Source: Lenzites betulinus
Taxonomy: Eukaryota > Basidiomycota > Agaricomycetes > Polyporales > Polyporaceae
DNA: 64,000 nt
Assembly: GCA_022264855.1 (NCBI GenBank)
Contig: JABYQU010000023.1
Coordinates: 372,001 to 436,000 of the forward strand
Reading direction: 5' to 3'
In this document: positions 9,066 to 21,587 of the stretch, piece by piece
Position numbering within the stretch: the first letter of the stretch is position 1
Layout: every line of letters starts with the position of its first letter
Notes under the pieces: model-generated
Seen by the model: only the letters and a program-made list of their open reading frames with translations
Database searches by the model: none
What the model was told of the DNA's origin: nothing
Made by a program: the position numbers and the translations under genes

Positions 9066-11793
9066 TCACAAGTCAATTACATACGAATGCATCGAAGACC
9101 ATAGGTCCAGGTAAGATGGGTGGCAGTAAATAATCCCATCGTGGAGAGCTTGTATCAGATCGTCAAGACCATGGCTATGAAATCACACCACACCGTAAGC
9201 TGCATAGTTCATGGCTTATCAGGATCTCACTCACGTCTTCTTGAGATGCACTTGCATGGCATACAGAGGGGCATCAAATGCAGAGCAGAGCGAGCAGGAC
9301 AAGTCCAGGTCCATTAGGTTGTATCGCCACTTCGGCTCTCGGCTTGCCTTCTCGTAAACCGCGTGTACCAAGCGCACGTCGTCCTTGTCTACACGACTCC
9401 ATTTGTGGTCGTCGACGGAACAAAAGGTGCTGTAATGTTCAAACTGTAGAGGGGAGCGATTAGTATCCTCACGAGTCGCATTTTGAGTGGGTTATATGAG
9501 TTCTCACCGCTGCTCTCCACTTCATCACTCTCCGGCGCCCACTGTCCTCATCGCAGTATGTACACCAGAGCCACGCGTCGGTCCGTTCCAAGTCTTCTAT
9601 GGTTGCCTTAGAGGGATTCAGTCCACAGGCGGAGACAATTGCACTCATGCGATCGACGGCTCGGCGCGCATCCTCGGATTCCGATGTCAGGTCAGACGTG
9701 CGAAATGGGACGTTGTGTTTCTCGTTACCATACAAGTCGCATGGAGGGTAAAACGTCGGTTGCTCTAAGTTCATCACCTTCGCCGCGTACGTGTATGCAT
9801 CGTCGTCCTTGGAATCATCCATGTCAGCATGCACGCTGTGGAAACACCTGTGCACCAGCATGTCGGGCCAGTGCAAGGGGACACGGTCGTGCTTGCAATT
9901 GAAGACAGCGATTGCAAGAGTGAGGGGATCAGGATTACGCCGGGTGATCTTGGGTAGATGTGGTCGGATGTACGCCGTGAGCTCCTTCTTCATATTCGCC
10001 TCCCACTTCTCCACTACCGCAGGGATACCGGCAGCAACGTCCTCTGCAGTGACGGTCACAGAGGCTGGGACGTCGATGATCGCCCTGCATTCCGGCATGA
10101 GAGCAAGGTCGATGTACGTCGGACGGCAGTCCATGCGTGCGTTCCGCGGGAGCGTAACGTAATGTGCTTGAAGTGCTTCTTCAAGATCAGCAAAACGTGG
10201 ATGCAGCACATCGCAGTGCTCAGCACGACACCGTCTCATACGAGTGTCGTTCAGGAGCTTGTCTAGCGAGACAAGCACCTTGTTCCACGCTGCAAGACAC
10301 AATCATAAGAACGTTATAACCAATATTCGTGCACGAGGCACCACTCACATCCTTCCGTCAGCTTGCACGACTGCCGCACCACAGGCATCTTTGCTATTTT
10401 GTTAACGTCATCTTCACCAAGGAAGTCGAGTTCGGGGCCCCATCCAGCGTCCCTCAGGCGTACAAGGATGCTATCGCGCGGGTCAGCACCTTGCAACGTC
10501 CAGCAGTAGTGGATACATACGTTTCGAAACGACGTTGTCGCAAATCCTTGAGCTCTTGCTTTCTGTGGTCCTCTCGATCGTTTGACCAGGTCTGAACGGG
10601 CTCCGAGTACTAGTACGCTGGATGTCAGCACGGGCTCCTGGTAGGCGAATATCGAGTACTAGGGACTTGCCTGCAGACGGAGATCCTGTTCCTCTACAAG
10701 GGCCTTTTTGAATGCTTCCGTGTCTTCTGCCGTGCAGGGCTGTGGAAGCTGCGCGAGCCTCTCAATAATGTTTTTGGCATCGCTCTTCAGCAGTCTGCGG
10801 GGCTTCTCCCTTCCGTCTCTACGTGGAGACACAATGGATCAGCGGTTATTTTACGATGCTGGTACACAACAGCTGGAACATACTTCCAGCGACCACCGTC
10901 GAAGGTAGGTAGAACGGCCTCATCATCATAGTAGAAGAGGGATCTTAATAAGCGATTTCCGTGTAGATTGGTGTTGGTGTGCTTGTTGTATTCAGATGAT
11001 AACCAGTCGGTATCAGTGGTGCTACAAGAGGAGCTGTAAGACAATGTGCATGCATAGAAGCAAGCGACGTTCACTGACCTGTTCTCGAAGCAAGAAGGAC
11101 ATAGTCGTATGAAGCATCCGTGAAGGATCTTGCGGACACCCTGTGCACCACAATACTGAAAACTGGATCAGTACGCGGTGTGGGGTGGGAGCATGGGCAG
11201 CTTACATGGCAGTTCGAGGTGTAGAGAAGATGGATGAAAGCAGGTTCGCTCATGAACGGCGGCCGCGGGGGAAGACTGTCCGTGTTCCTGCGCGCGCACT
11301 CCCAAAGCTTCTCCGCCAGTTTCTTGTTTAAGAAGAATGCACGGAACTTCTTGCACGTGCGAGAGAGGTGGTGCAAGTCTCTTGACTGCAACTGGTTGTA
11401 GATCTACATACGGGTACATTAGCATGTTGTCCGTCACAGGTAAGCATGATATAATATACTCGCCATGAACTGGATCTCGAGGGCAATATCAGGCAGCAGG
11501 TGTAGCCTGCCTTTGAGTGTCACTCGCTTGACCGCGGTGTCGCCATCCTTTGCGCGGGGCGTGGTTCGACCTCTCTGTTTACGTTTAGCATTGCCGTTCA
11601 CTGGCAAAACGTTTTCGGTCTCCGTGCCAGTCGTAGTGATCATCGCTCCCAGCTGAGCTTGCCTCGCTGCCGCTCTTGTTATACGCCGTGTTATGATTTG
11701 CGGCGCGTCCGGCGCGACGGCAGCGGCAGTTGTGGAAGGTGATTGGCCCGCCGTCGGGGTGCCAGTGCGCTGCTTCTTCCTTGGGGGGGCCAT
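9066..11793 (-). CDS. F-box protein with C-terminal C2H2 finger (left copy, intact)
   Basis: Predicted 737-residue protein in ten exons: 11793-11464, 11403-11206, 11155-11079, 11033-10884, 10818-10671, 10609-10521, 10470-10349, 10289-9508, 9443-9235 and 9174-9066; the phases all agree. Order: basic low-complexity N-terminus; F-box core (LPDIALEIQF, then RDLHHLSRTCKKFRAFFLNK) across exons 1-2; paired cysteines CHYCG...CPSC; a long helical region; a C-terminal C2H2 finger CSLC-x12-H-x4-H split by the last intron. F-box proteins recruit substrates to SCF ubiquitin ligases through Skp1; the target here is unknown. Introns 1 and 5 appear to start with GC (ATG|GCGAGT, CAG|GCAAGT). Start chosen at the first ATG in frame. 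The most intact of the arm copies. Confidence 0.85.
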
Positions 11794-12139
11794 AGCTTGT
11801 AGTCGAAGCGGGAGGGCAGGAAGGTGATGGTTGTGGTTCAGGTTCAAGTTCCGGTTGGATTTATCGGCTAAATTGTTGGACTACTTATGTGGCGGAGAAC
11901 AATGGGCTCGGAGTGGTTTGGGCGCCTGTTTTGACCACATCGCTTGGCTCTGCACTTCCTAAGATGTGTGAGCTAATATTCATTGATAGGTAGTGTGTAT
12001 CGACGTCTGCCAATCTAAAAGTATAACAATATAGGTCTAAGGATCTATAGATCTAGAACAATCTATGTCTATCAGTAGCGAGCGACACATACAAGACCAA
12101 GGGGCGAAGAGAATAAGACGTGCACACCAATAGAGCCGA

Positions 12140-13393
12140 CTACGCCCATCCGATCACATAGTGGACATACTCGACCTCCACCTTCGACCGTGCATTCCCG
12201 TCCTCGCATGTGAGACCCTCCTTCTCCAAGATGCACAGACGGAGAGGGACTTCGAGTTGAGCCAGAGGATCTGTGGTGCCTGTTGCTGCATCGCGAGGAA
12301 AGGCCTCTTCTACGGCTTGTGACTCCGGGACATGGGTAGGACGGAGGGGCATGAGGAGATGGAAGCGCGGGGAAGCTGATTCCAAGTCGTTCGAGCGCTG
12401 TTCAGCGCGCAGGGGTTTGCGCAACAACGCTGCCACGGTGTCCCGGACCCATGCCACATGCTCGAGCTCGTAGATGACGTCCGCGCCGAAGATGAGGTCG
12501 AAAGACTCGTTCAGATCTGGAGCAGATGTCGCGCGGCGTCCCATACCAGCACCGTCGGAATAATGCGACCAGTCGAGCGCAAGTGCTGAGAGCGACAGGC
12601 TAGAACGGGTGTCCCGGTCAAAATTCGCGGTGATATTACGACGCAAGTTTTCTAGTACTGCGGGGTGGTAGTCGGTAGCTATGACGGTAGGTGCAACATG
12701 ACATGATCCGGGTGAGGAATAGTCGATCCTTGCTGACAGGTATTTCGCAAGGGCCAAGGAGACCAGACCAGTGCCAGCGCCGAGTTCAAGAACGCGTGGG
12801 CCGCGCCCGACGTCGTCATCCGACAGACCAAAGCGTGCCGGGTCCTCCAGAATCATCTCCGCCAGCAGGTACGCGCTCCCCCAGGTATGGGCACCAACGG
12901 TAGCCGCGTCCTTGTCGACTGAAATCGGGATGTCCGTCAGCTGGACCTCGACGGGCGAGTCGAGGAAAGGGGAGTCAAACGGGAACCGGCGGGTGACACG
13001 CCCGACGGCGGCGGATCCCGCGCAGGACGCAAGAAGAGCGGCGGCGTGTTGTATGAGTGAGTCCACTTTCTCTTCGAACCCTCCGCAGTCTTCGCCGTCA
13101 TCCGTGGGGACGAGGTAAGCGGCCCGGGAGATGAGGCCCGTAAGCCAGCGAAAGGCGTTTGCTCTCTCGAAGTCGTCAGATCGTAGTTGGGTCAGCTCAT
13201 CTTCATCCTCATCGTCTATGGAGTACTTGGCAGCCGTTGCATTCGCAGTGTGGTTTATTCGGTGCGTTCCACGCACAGGTGGATTGTAGATGGCATGAAG
13301 ATAGTTGACGAGGCTGTCCAGCGCCTGAAGCGGGTACTCGTGGATCCTGCGAATCGGTGGTAGACGGGCAGACGGAGGAAGAGAACCGGTCAT
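12140..13393 (-). CDS. Methyltransf_16-type protein methyltransferase (left copy)
   Basis: Single-exon, 417 residues from the first ATG (13393); the open frame upstream has no ATG. S-adenosylmethionine-dependent Rossmann methyltransferase. A WGSAYLLAEMI segment (about 171) precedes motif I VLELGAGTGL (201-210), a motif II region (VIATDYHPAVLENLRRN) and FGADVIYELEHVAWV (about 300). This order is typical of the seven-beta-strand METTL21/EFM lysine methyltransferase group, which modify translation factors and other proteins; the substrate is unknown. The family's usual acidic residue in motif I (Glu203) is present. The gene is divergent from the MYND gene, with about 290 bp between starts. The inner edge of the duplication lies 140 bp upstream of the ATG. 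Confidence 0.88.
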   Translation of the reverse strand: MTGSLPPSARLPPIRRIHEYPLQALDSLVNYLHAIYNPPVRGTHRINHTANATAAKYSIDDEDEDELTQLRSDDFERANAFRWLTGLISRAAYLVPTDDGEDCGGFEEKVDSLIQHAAALLASCAGSAAVGRVTRRFPFDSPFLDSPVEVQLTDIPISVDKDAATVGAHTWGSAYLLAEMILEDPARFGLSDDDVGRGPRVLELGAGTGLVSLALAKYLSARIDYSSPGSCHVAPTVIATDYHPAVLENLRRNITANFDRDTRSSLSLSALALDWSHYSDGAGMGRRATSAPDLNESFDLIFGADVIYELEHVAWVRDTVAALLRKPLRAEQRSNDLESASPRFHLLMPLRPTHVPESQAVEEAFPRDAATGTTDPLAQLEVPLRLCILEKEGLTCEDGNARSKVEVEYVHYVIGWA

Positions 13394-13685
13394 CCGTGGG
13401 CGTGAAGACCTTATACCGCCGGCCGCACTGGCGAAGAGACTGGCAGACCTGACAAAGAGGGACAGGAAGAATCGGACTTGGGCAAAAAATCTGTCGTTGG
13501 TGCTGAACACTGCCACTGCCGGACCGGACTCCGCACGAGCAGCCACCACCGGCAACGGCCGCGGGAGAGGGCAGAAACGATGTTGTCGAAATACGTCCCC
13601 CTATAGTATGCCACAATTCTGAGCTACGTCTTCCACAGTCATCTCGCCCTCTCTTGCGTAGAAACCCTTTACTCGCTTGCATAAA
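13394..13685. promoter_or_regulatory. Shared divergent promoter region, methyltransferase and MYND genes
   Basis: 292 bp between two ATGs in head-to-head arrangement. The inner breakpoint of the left duplication arm (13533) falls inside it, so the left and right methyltransferase copies have different distal promoters and share only about 140 bp upstream of the ATG. Confidence 0.5.
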
Positions 13686-15008
13686 ATGGCGCATAACATC
13701 AACGTGTACCCGACAGGCCGAAACGTTACTACGTACGCAAACATGGACAAGTACGTATCGATCAAGTTGTCCTGCGTGTACGGCTACCGCGAAGAGCACG
13801 ACTACCCGACGTTGTGGAGGGAGGCCTCAGCACACCTTACGAAATGGTGTAGCGAGCGTCTCCTTGAACACGCGAACCAAGGGGTTCAAGGGAATCCGGA
13901 GGTTGTTTTGGACATGGCGCTCAGGTACATGAATGCGTGTATCACTCTATCAGTTTCATTTATACCAACTTTCAATGCCGCAGGTATCTAAGCGGCTGTG
14001 GCACACGCCGACAAAACGTGGAGGGCGCGCTTTTCACTCTCGACGCTCTCCTCGATCCTCAATGTCAACCCAGCAGCCGTTATGTGGGACAACTCGCGTC
14101 GGACACAACGAAAGCGAAAGCACACGCATTCGCAGGACAAGCTTATCTCATGAAGCTTACCGCCACTCCTGCTGAGCAGTAGGATATCGCCGCAGACGAG
14201 CTTCGGTTCAGCCGCAGACAGACGCAGTTAATTACCGGCGACCGCGCCACTCATAACCTCCTCCAAGCAGCGCAACACGCGAATGCCTGCGCAGAGCTAG
14301 GTCTCATCTCTCCAGTAGTACTCCGCATCGGCTTTATGATGCGCGAAGTTGGGGTCAATCACGGGGTCGACCTTTCGACAATGGTCAGGTCTAGCCTTTT
14401 CCGAGCCCTGTGGATCGCGGTCAACCCCAGGTTAGAAGAGATATATGCTCAGGAACGAAGGACGCAGGCCAGGATGGATCGAAGAAGCCCGAGCGACTTC
14501 GTATGCGCCGCCCCAGGGTGTGGCTTCCGCAGTGAGGAACGCACGACGCTGCGAGCATGTGCAGGACGGTGCCCGCGCGACTTGAAACCACACTACTGCA
14601 GTAAACAGTGTCAGATAAAGGTGCGCATTGCAAGAGCTATTTTTACTGAGGTTAATCGATATTACGCAGGATTGGGCGAGGCATAAGCCCACTTGTAAAC
14701 CTGGGTCGAACGGCACGACACCGGTCATCACTGACCAGGGAACAATGCTCAACTTGTCCGAGGTGGAAGATGGAGAAACCGATGCGAGAGGGAGCGGTCA
14801 GTCGCGAAGCAGCGCTGGCACTGAAGAGGAAACCGGAGAGAGGCCATTAGCCCATGGTCCACCAGGTCCCGAGCGCATCGTTAATACCGTGGTGCCGAAC
14901 GCCCCTCGGGGTTCAGTTCAAATCAGATCGAATACTCTAGCACCCGAAGCGCTGAGGTCGCTACGGGAAGAGATCTCTAACCTAGCGCAGACTCCGCCCG
15001 CGTCTTAA
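13686..15008 (+). CDS. MYND zinc-finger protein with an in-frame TAG
   Basis: Exons 13686-13924, 13984-14620 and 14670-15008 with clear introns (GTACAT...GCAG; GTGCGC...GCAG). The MYND finger is split by the second intron: FVCAAPGCGF...CPRDLKPHYCSKQCQ, then DWARHKPTC, giving the expected Cys/His ligands. The helical N-terminal region is the usual partner of such fingers in basidiomycetes; the role is unknown, though MYND domains bind peptides. The frame is open except for TAG at 14180-14182. Either the gene is disabled there, or a very short 39-nt intron (14179-14217, GTAGGA...CCGCAG) removes it in phase, or it is read through. The tail after the finger is Glu/Ser/Pro-rich. Confidence 0.7.
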
Positions 15009-15850
15009 GACATTGGAGGACGGTGAGTGCCGTTCTTCGTTTCAGAGTGCCCAGATGTGCTCATGTTCCGGTAAGCTCTGATAGCGATCTATGTGGCTCG
15101 GCCACCATTTTTAAAACAGCATGAAAGTCATTTGTTCGTCAAATTGGTATAACAACGCTATAATCTTCCAAATCTGTTGAGGCTGACTACGATGTAAGCC
15201 GTTAAATGGTGTCGAGGTATCGATTCACGCCATTCTGTCAATGTAGGACCATCGCGCACAGCTCCGGGCTACTTGCTGCTTGCGAATATTGACGACCTCT
15301 GGAGATTCGGGTGCTCATAGCCCCGGACTAATAACTGGCATATGGACAGGCCCGGCGTACTGCGATGACCACGGTGGCTTCGAGGGCGAGCGCCAACCTT
15401 GGGCGCAGACGCTCGTTGTTTTCTATCTATATACGGTGGTCCGGCTACCTTTCTTCCCGTGGCCACAGCCCGTACGCCGCATGAACCGGAAGTCGGCTAC
15501 GTTCACTCAGAGGTGGCGGACTAGTCTCCTGTTTCGCCGGGTACAAAAGGTTTCGAAAGCGCTTACTGTTTACTGCAGTACTAGAGCATGAAGCGACGTA
15601 ATCTACCAGGTATGTGTCAAAGTCGTCCGTTTACTGCCCAATGAGGGGCCGAATGACTGCATGGAAGCCCACCGGCGGGCACAGCATGTCAACGTATTGG
15701 AGAAACCCCCGGCAAATCTGAGCGGGATTCTCCTCTCCGATAGTGTCACTTCCTCCGATGCCGTCTGAACGAGCCGTCCTGGTACTCATTGCCATATATA
15801 TTACATCAGCTCTCTCATACCATTCACTATCCCAGCCCCAGTATCCCGGA
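15009..15850. other. Intergenic region, no gene seen
   Basis: About 840 bp between the MYND gene and the DUF6533 gene, both on the plus strand. Only short incoherent ORFs. It presumably holds the 3' end of one and the promoter of the other. Confidence 0.4.
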
Positions 15851-17588
15851 ATGTCAAATCCGCTCGGGTCAGATGCTGCAGAACTTATTCCTGCTTACAC
15901 GACGACGTATGTGCTTTGGCCTTGTCTATGTCGTTCGCTGGACCATTGATCTTTCATCCCGTTTCATATATAGATTCGACGAAGCCGCCCTCCAGATTGG
16001 TCTCATTACCGGTACGCGCTTCATTAACATAAGGTCGCAAGCACGTGTGGACTGACTGCTCGTCGCAAGCTCTACTTGTGTATGAATATATCATCACATT
16101 CGATCAAGAAGTTAACCTGTTCTGGCGCAACAAGATCACTGGCGCGACCGTATTGTTCATCGTCACTAGATACCTGGTACTAATCAGCTTCGCTATCGTG
16201 GCGGCTGTGACTTTTGCCTCGATGTCCGTAGAGGTGAGTCATGGGCGTGTCTCACGATTGACCTCGTTAAAGTAACTTGTCTCTTACCGCGCATCATTTA
16301 GAGGTAAGAGACTTGTTGTACCTCGAAACCAGTCCAACACGCGATTCATGGTGTGCGGTCCAGCTGTACGGCACTCCAACGTGCTCAATACGTGCTCAGC
16401 TTGTTCCTGTATCCTCTCTGGGCTAGTAAGTGATCACCATGTGCGACGGGGCTCGCTATCATGATTTTTTGAACGGCTTCACGTAGCATTCTCTGCCCTA
16501 CGAACACTTGCACTCAGTGGCATGAATCGGCCTTTGGCTGGCGCGGTCTTTATACTGGCCATGACTCCCTTCGTGGTGGATATTGTAGGTCTTCGGTTGC
16601 TTCGCAAAACACGATCAGGATATTAACATGATGTACTTTCAGTGGCCCATGGCACTGGACGACTTGTCGGGGACGAACGTTCCCCGAGTAGGATGTGCAG
16701 GCGTCGAAACCGTCACGAACCGCCAGAGAATCATGTACGTGGATCATCAGCTCATACGTCACGCGCACGCTTCTCACCCGAGCTTTGTACAGCTGTACGT
16801 CTAAATCGATTCGTCCTGAATGTAGTAGTACTTACGTCCACACTATGACAGATGTTTCCCTAGCTCGCGGGTCTACAGTCATATCCGACATGGTAGTCGT
16901 TATTGTGACCTGGGCGACTTGGAGAAAAGGGGGAGATTACAGTTTGCCGGGTTTAGTCCCGACCCTATCTAACATCCTGATGTACAACGGTGAGTCCGCT
17001 CGCAAGAATACAACTGTTCACCGAACTTACATCACGTCAACTCGAAGGGACAATCTACTTTCTGTAAGTTTCGCGAATATCCCGCACAGATTGTGGACCA
17101 GCCTGCTCATCTTTGCGATGTTTGTATGCACCAGAGTCGTCGGCATCTGCAGCACTGCGCACCTCGTCCTGACTCTCTCATCAGTAAGCTTCCTATTATC
17201 CCTATCGCGATATGAACACTTCAACCACGTTCATCAGATCGAGGCCCCACTTGAGCGGTATAGCATGGTCACCGCGTTGACGGACCCGTGAGCACCACAT
17301 TTCGCCCGACGCTAGTTCCTCGCTGTCAGCTGATGCTTTACACACGACGTCATAAGCATGACCGCGATACTCGTTTGCCGCTTCCTACTTGCGCTTCAAA
17401 GAGCAAACCAGGCAGCACTAGGCAGAGACACAGTCGGCGGCACGCGCTCTTACGGGGAAGCGCTAGCGGGGCTGGAGGGACCTCTAGACGGGACCCTCCG
17501 TTTCGTGTCGTTCGCAATCGGCTCTATCGGGGAGTCGCTTGCGGATCCAGTGCCGGTGGATGATACTATGGCACACGGCGAAGAGTAG
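15851..17588 (+). CDS. DUF6533 multi-span membrane protein
   Basis: Recognised by the DUF6533 opening signature ALLVYEYIITFDQEV...W, followed by a hydrophobic helix (VTRYLVLISFAIVAAV), a later FSALRTLALSG segment, further hydrophobic spans, and a C-terminal ILVCRFLLALQRANQ helix with LRFVSFAIGSIGESL, all in the usual order. The family is large in Agaricomycetes, has about seven membrane spans and no established function. The first exons are 15851-15906, 15974-16011 and from 16070; introns have GTATGT/GTACGC donors and TATAG/GCAAG acceptors. At least six more introns follow, so internal boundaries are approximate. The stop is TAG at 17588. Confidence 0.8.
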
Positions 17589-17890
17589 ATCACATATGAT
17601 GGGGCCTGCTGCCCGTCGAGCACAGCTGGATTCATGTTCTCCAGACATCTATTCGGCTTCCGTACTTATACAGTACACATACCATAGCAAAAGACAGCAG
17701 TCATTAATTCGCATGCTACATTGTATGGGTAATACATAGCTACTCGGTACCAGATTCTGTTCAATCGATTCAAGGCGGGGGCGGGCTACATTACTCAACA
17801 ACGACCCCTCTCCCCCTTTGCGTAGAGGCGTCATACGTACACATAACGCACGGCAGATCTCAAACATAACAAACATCCCGGACCCCAGCT

Positions 17891-20800
17891 CTAATACTGG
17901 GGGAACGAGTCCCCGACCGACCCAAATCCACCCTGGGCCTGTCCCGCGCCCGACGGCTGACCAAGGGGTGCCGGGTCGAATATACCCGTCTCGCGCATGA
18001 GCGACGCCCACCCGTCCACAGCGCCCGTATCTCCAAACACCGCGGCGCCGCCGAGCCCAAGCCCGAGGCCCGCCCCGCCCCCCGCGCCGAGCCCAAGGCC
18101 CATGTCCGGCCCGAAGAAGAACGCGCTCGGATCCGCGAGCGCGGCCGCCGCATCGCCCGTGGGCAGCACGTTCAGGAACTCGAGCGGGTCGCCCTGGAGC
18201 GCTTGTTGTGCGAGCTGCGTCTGTTGCCCAGCGTGTGCATGTGTGTGTGAATGCGAGTGGGGATGCCCGTGCTGCATGTGCACGCCTGGGAGGCCGTCGG
18301 GCGCGAAGGCCGCGCCTGCGACGGAGGCCCCGGATGAGCCGGACGAGAGCGCGGGTGGTGAGGTGGCTGATGGGTGTTGCTGGCGTGGGGCGAAGGGGGA
18401 GTCGGACGTGTCCATCGCCATTTGTTGTTGCTGTTGTTGCTGCTGCTGTTGTGGCTGGGCATGCACGGAGGGCGGGCCCTGGCTGACGACGGAGATGGAC
18501 GCGTTGGAGGGGAACAGCGCGAGGTACTCCATCAGCGACGGATGCACGCGTGACATCTGCTCCTCCACGTTCTGCGGGAGCGGCGCTCCGTCGTCGCTCG
18601 GCGTCGACACCGTCATCGGTGTCGACGCGGAAGGCGGTGCGGACGAGTTGGTGATGGGCGTCGCTGTGCTGGTCGGAGATGTCGCGGTAGGCGTCGGCGT
18701 CGACGTCGAGTCTGCTCGCGGCTTCGTGGGGATGCGCGTGCGCTTGCGGGAGAGGAACTTGTTCGTGAGCACGCGCGTCTGCCCGCCGAAGATCGCGAGC
18801 TCGTCCTGGAACTGATCCTCTGGCCCGATGTGCAGTTGAATGTCGAGCGAGGGACTCATGTGACGATTTCGGTATTCATTGAACGCCTTCAGCGCGCGGT
18901 CCTTCAGGTTGCGCAGTATCGGCTATAAGAACGCATGTTGATCAAAAGATCTTGGGTGAGCGGTAAGAATACCATACCAGCGCTTGTCGCGCGCGCGGGC
19001 TCATGAGTGCCCCGCGCTCGAAGAAGTCGACGGCAAGGTCCAGGTCTGTGAGCGCGCTCGGTGCCATTGTCGCGTTAGGCGATCGTGTGACAGTACTGCC
19101 CAAGATGACCTGCGCGCAAGAAGCTTCGTGAGCACGAAAATACACAGCGCGCTGACTGAGCCGCCCTTCTTTGTGAATGTGATACTCACCGCTGCAGAGA
19201 ATGCATGTGTCCACATGCCCCAGAAGCGACTGCAAATCTCAGGACTGCGATGTTTGATAAATGAGCGAAAAATCAATGCCCGAAAATATGCTGAGCGCAC
19301 CTGCGATTCCAGTGGTGGAGGAAACTACGAAGGAGGATGGACGCGCAACGGTTAGCCGCGAGGAACGAGGGCGCGTACGGGCTTGACAGTGGGTTCGTTG
19401 GGTTGTCAAGAAGCGCTTGCGCAAAGAATGTCCGGTGAATGTGGATCATCGCTGTGAAACACATACACGCGCGTCAGAATTTTTCAACTACGGATACAGC
19501 CGCCTGCGAAGAACACATACTGATACTCCGGAAGTGCGAGAGGAAGAAGGACTTGAGAACCACCGCCGGATTGCTGTAGTTCGCCTCGTCCGGACGCAGG
19601 TAGAGGCGTACGTTCGGTAGCGACGTCTGCCGGATCTTACGGTCGTAATCGAGCACCTGCGCGTATGACGGAGGCTTCGCGGAGAGCATTCCGTCAATTA
19701 CGCTCGCGTATATGTCGCGCGAGAACGAGTGTTTGAACGCCCAGACTATAAGTAATATGGATAGCAACGTCAGCTCGTGTTCAATAGATCTATGATGGCG
19801 CGTGAATACGCACATCCGTGTAAGTTGCTACCGTCATCGCTCACACCTGCCTCGTCGTCGTCAGGGAGTTCGCAGTCGATATGGCTGAAGGACATTGACG
19901 GAGGGCGACCTAACGACATGCACTACACAAGATCAGCTACACGTTGACGAAAAGGTCACCGCGCGACTCACGTGCATGGTCTCGAGCGTAAACATCTCCC
20001 AGAAGAGATTTCTCCTCCTCTGCACATGTTTGTTGTCGAGCTTCCACTGTGCGCTATCGCGGTCTACAACGCCCATTCAGTATGACCGCACTCTTGCAAT
20101 GAGGGAGAACGACGGACGCAGTCCAACCTGCCAAAAAAAAACCCTGAGTACACGCTGTTACACATAAAACTGCTGCACACGTACGCTTTGCCCAATCTTC
20201 GACGCCAAGGAAGATATCCTCCACGCGCTCTCCAAGGAATACCGCTGTATGCACAAACTGTGGTACTTCGCCATGAGCACGAGCGCCTGCACGGTCTCAA
20301 GTTCGGGCGAATCAAACACGGATCGCATAGAGAGCGCCGCCCGTCCGAGACGATAGTACAACTCCGCCTCGGCGCTGCACGGCTGCAATGTTAGGTCGAG
20401 TAGCGCACCCACGGCGAGGACAAAGAACAGAGAGGCGAGCAGATGCGGGCAACGCCCGTCGTCCTCGCCTGCACTGCGGTGGTATGCGTTGCGTTGTGGG
20501 TCCTTGACGCAGTTGTATATGGGCACGAGGATATCGTCGATGAGCTCGTCGCGTTTAATGGGCCGGCACCACCACGTCGTGTGCTCGAGGTACGTTTCAC
20601 ACAACGTCCATGCGCGGGGCTGCGGCGGGAGGTGTGCCTCGATCTTCTCGATGAGTGCATCGGTGCCTTCTTCAATGATGGCGAGGGGGAAGGCGATGGC
20701 GACGTTTGCGAGTTCAGATTCAATTGAGGGGACGGCTTCACCTTCGTCGACGTCTTCTGTCGCTGTCTGGGGCAGAAATTGAGCACGTATGAGCTGTACG

Positions 20801-21587
20801 AGGTTCTGCCGGTCACTTACGGATATAAGAGTCTAGCGTGGACGTGCGTGTGAGCATAGCAGAACGTCTGTCAAAGAAGAAGCTACAGGGACATCACGGA
20901 CCTCGGAACCAGCAGAGCGGCCAAAGTATTTAGTTTCTCCATGCTCTCCTACCGTCAAAGTGCCTAATGCGTCGATAGAACTCGAGAGCATGTCGCGTGT
21001 ATGTTCTTCGTCAACGGTTCGCCGGACCTCAGGGCCGAACTTGATGGTGAGAAGCTCGTCTCGAAGGAGGGGATGTCGCTCATGCGATATGCCAGCTTGA
21101 AATATGGCGAGCGCGTCTTCCAGCTGTCGTATTCGCTCGCTCATCTCAGATATCTTTCTATGTAGCTGGTCTGTGTCGGCGAGGATGAATCTGCCAAGAC
21201 CAGGGATCTGAGATTCCCCCAGTAGTGGATCGAGGCTAGCACAGCGAACTGACCTTGTCCCTTGTCCGGCCGAGAGGCTTCCTGAAGAGACATGAGAGCA
21301 GATGAGCGAGCCCGATCAAGGTCGCTGTCTGAGAATCTCCGGGGTGAGAGCGCACCATTTGGACAGATGGAAGTGCACCCTCTGCGGACACACGAGCCGC
21401 AGGGAAGTTTCTTATCACACTTGAGTTTCAGTCTGCGGTCCGAGATGAGGCAACGGAGGCCTTCTGGGAGCGCAAAGAAGACGCACCGCCGGCATTCTGC
21501 ACATGAGATTTCACCCCTGGCCCGCTTGAGCTCTACTTCATCGTCGGTGCTTATTTTGCGCGAGCTGCGTCTTGGTTCGGCGGGCAT
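17891..21587 (-). CDS. Zn2Cys6 transcription factor, paralogue 2
   Basis: Start at MPAEPRRSS (21587). The binuclear zinc cluster CAECRR...KCDKKLPCGSC...C (C-x2-C-x6-C-x5-C-x2-C-x8-C) is split by intron 21486-21433. Then a helical linker (MSERIRQLEDALAIFQ, a probable dimerising coiled coil), the fungal-specific regulatory domain (RDSAQWKLDNKHVQRRRNLF then GRPPSMSF...IDCELP), and a last exon (18922-17891) rich in Thr/Pro/Ser, with a Gln run, a His-rich stretch and Gly/Ala-rich acidic tail, which may be an activation region. A nuclear DNA-binding regulator; target genes unknown. Many short introns, for example 18977-18923. A paralogue of the gene at 27320-30982, same strand, with a hydrolase between them. 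Confidence 0.88.

Larger units (their letters stand above)
6375..13533. repeat. Left arm of a ~7.1 kb inverted duplication
   Basis: This segment reads as the reverse complement of about 54066-61180. Gene order is mirrored: peptidase 3' end, spliced transcription unit, F-box gene, methyltransferase. Homology starts sharply at the inner edge (shared CGGAGTCCGGTCC, left 13521-13533, right 54066-54078) and fades at the outer edge inside the peptidase coding sequence. Non-coding parts between 6.76 and 8.9 kb are nearly base-for-base alike. The two methyltransferases differ at about 35 of 417 residues by eye count. The intact peptidase gene is on the right, so this arm is probably the derived copy. 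Confidence 0.93.

Noticed and set aside
13394..13555. Longer N-terminus for the left methyltransferase (471 codons)
   Set aside because: The extension has no ATG and begins at the duplication edge; the right copy also lacks an upstream ATG.
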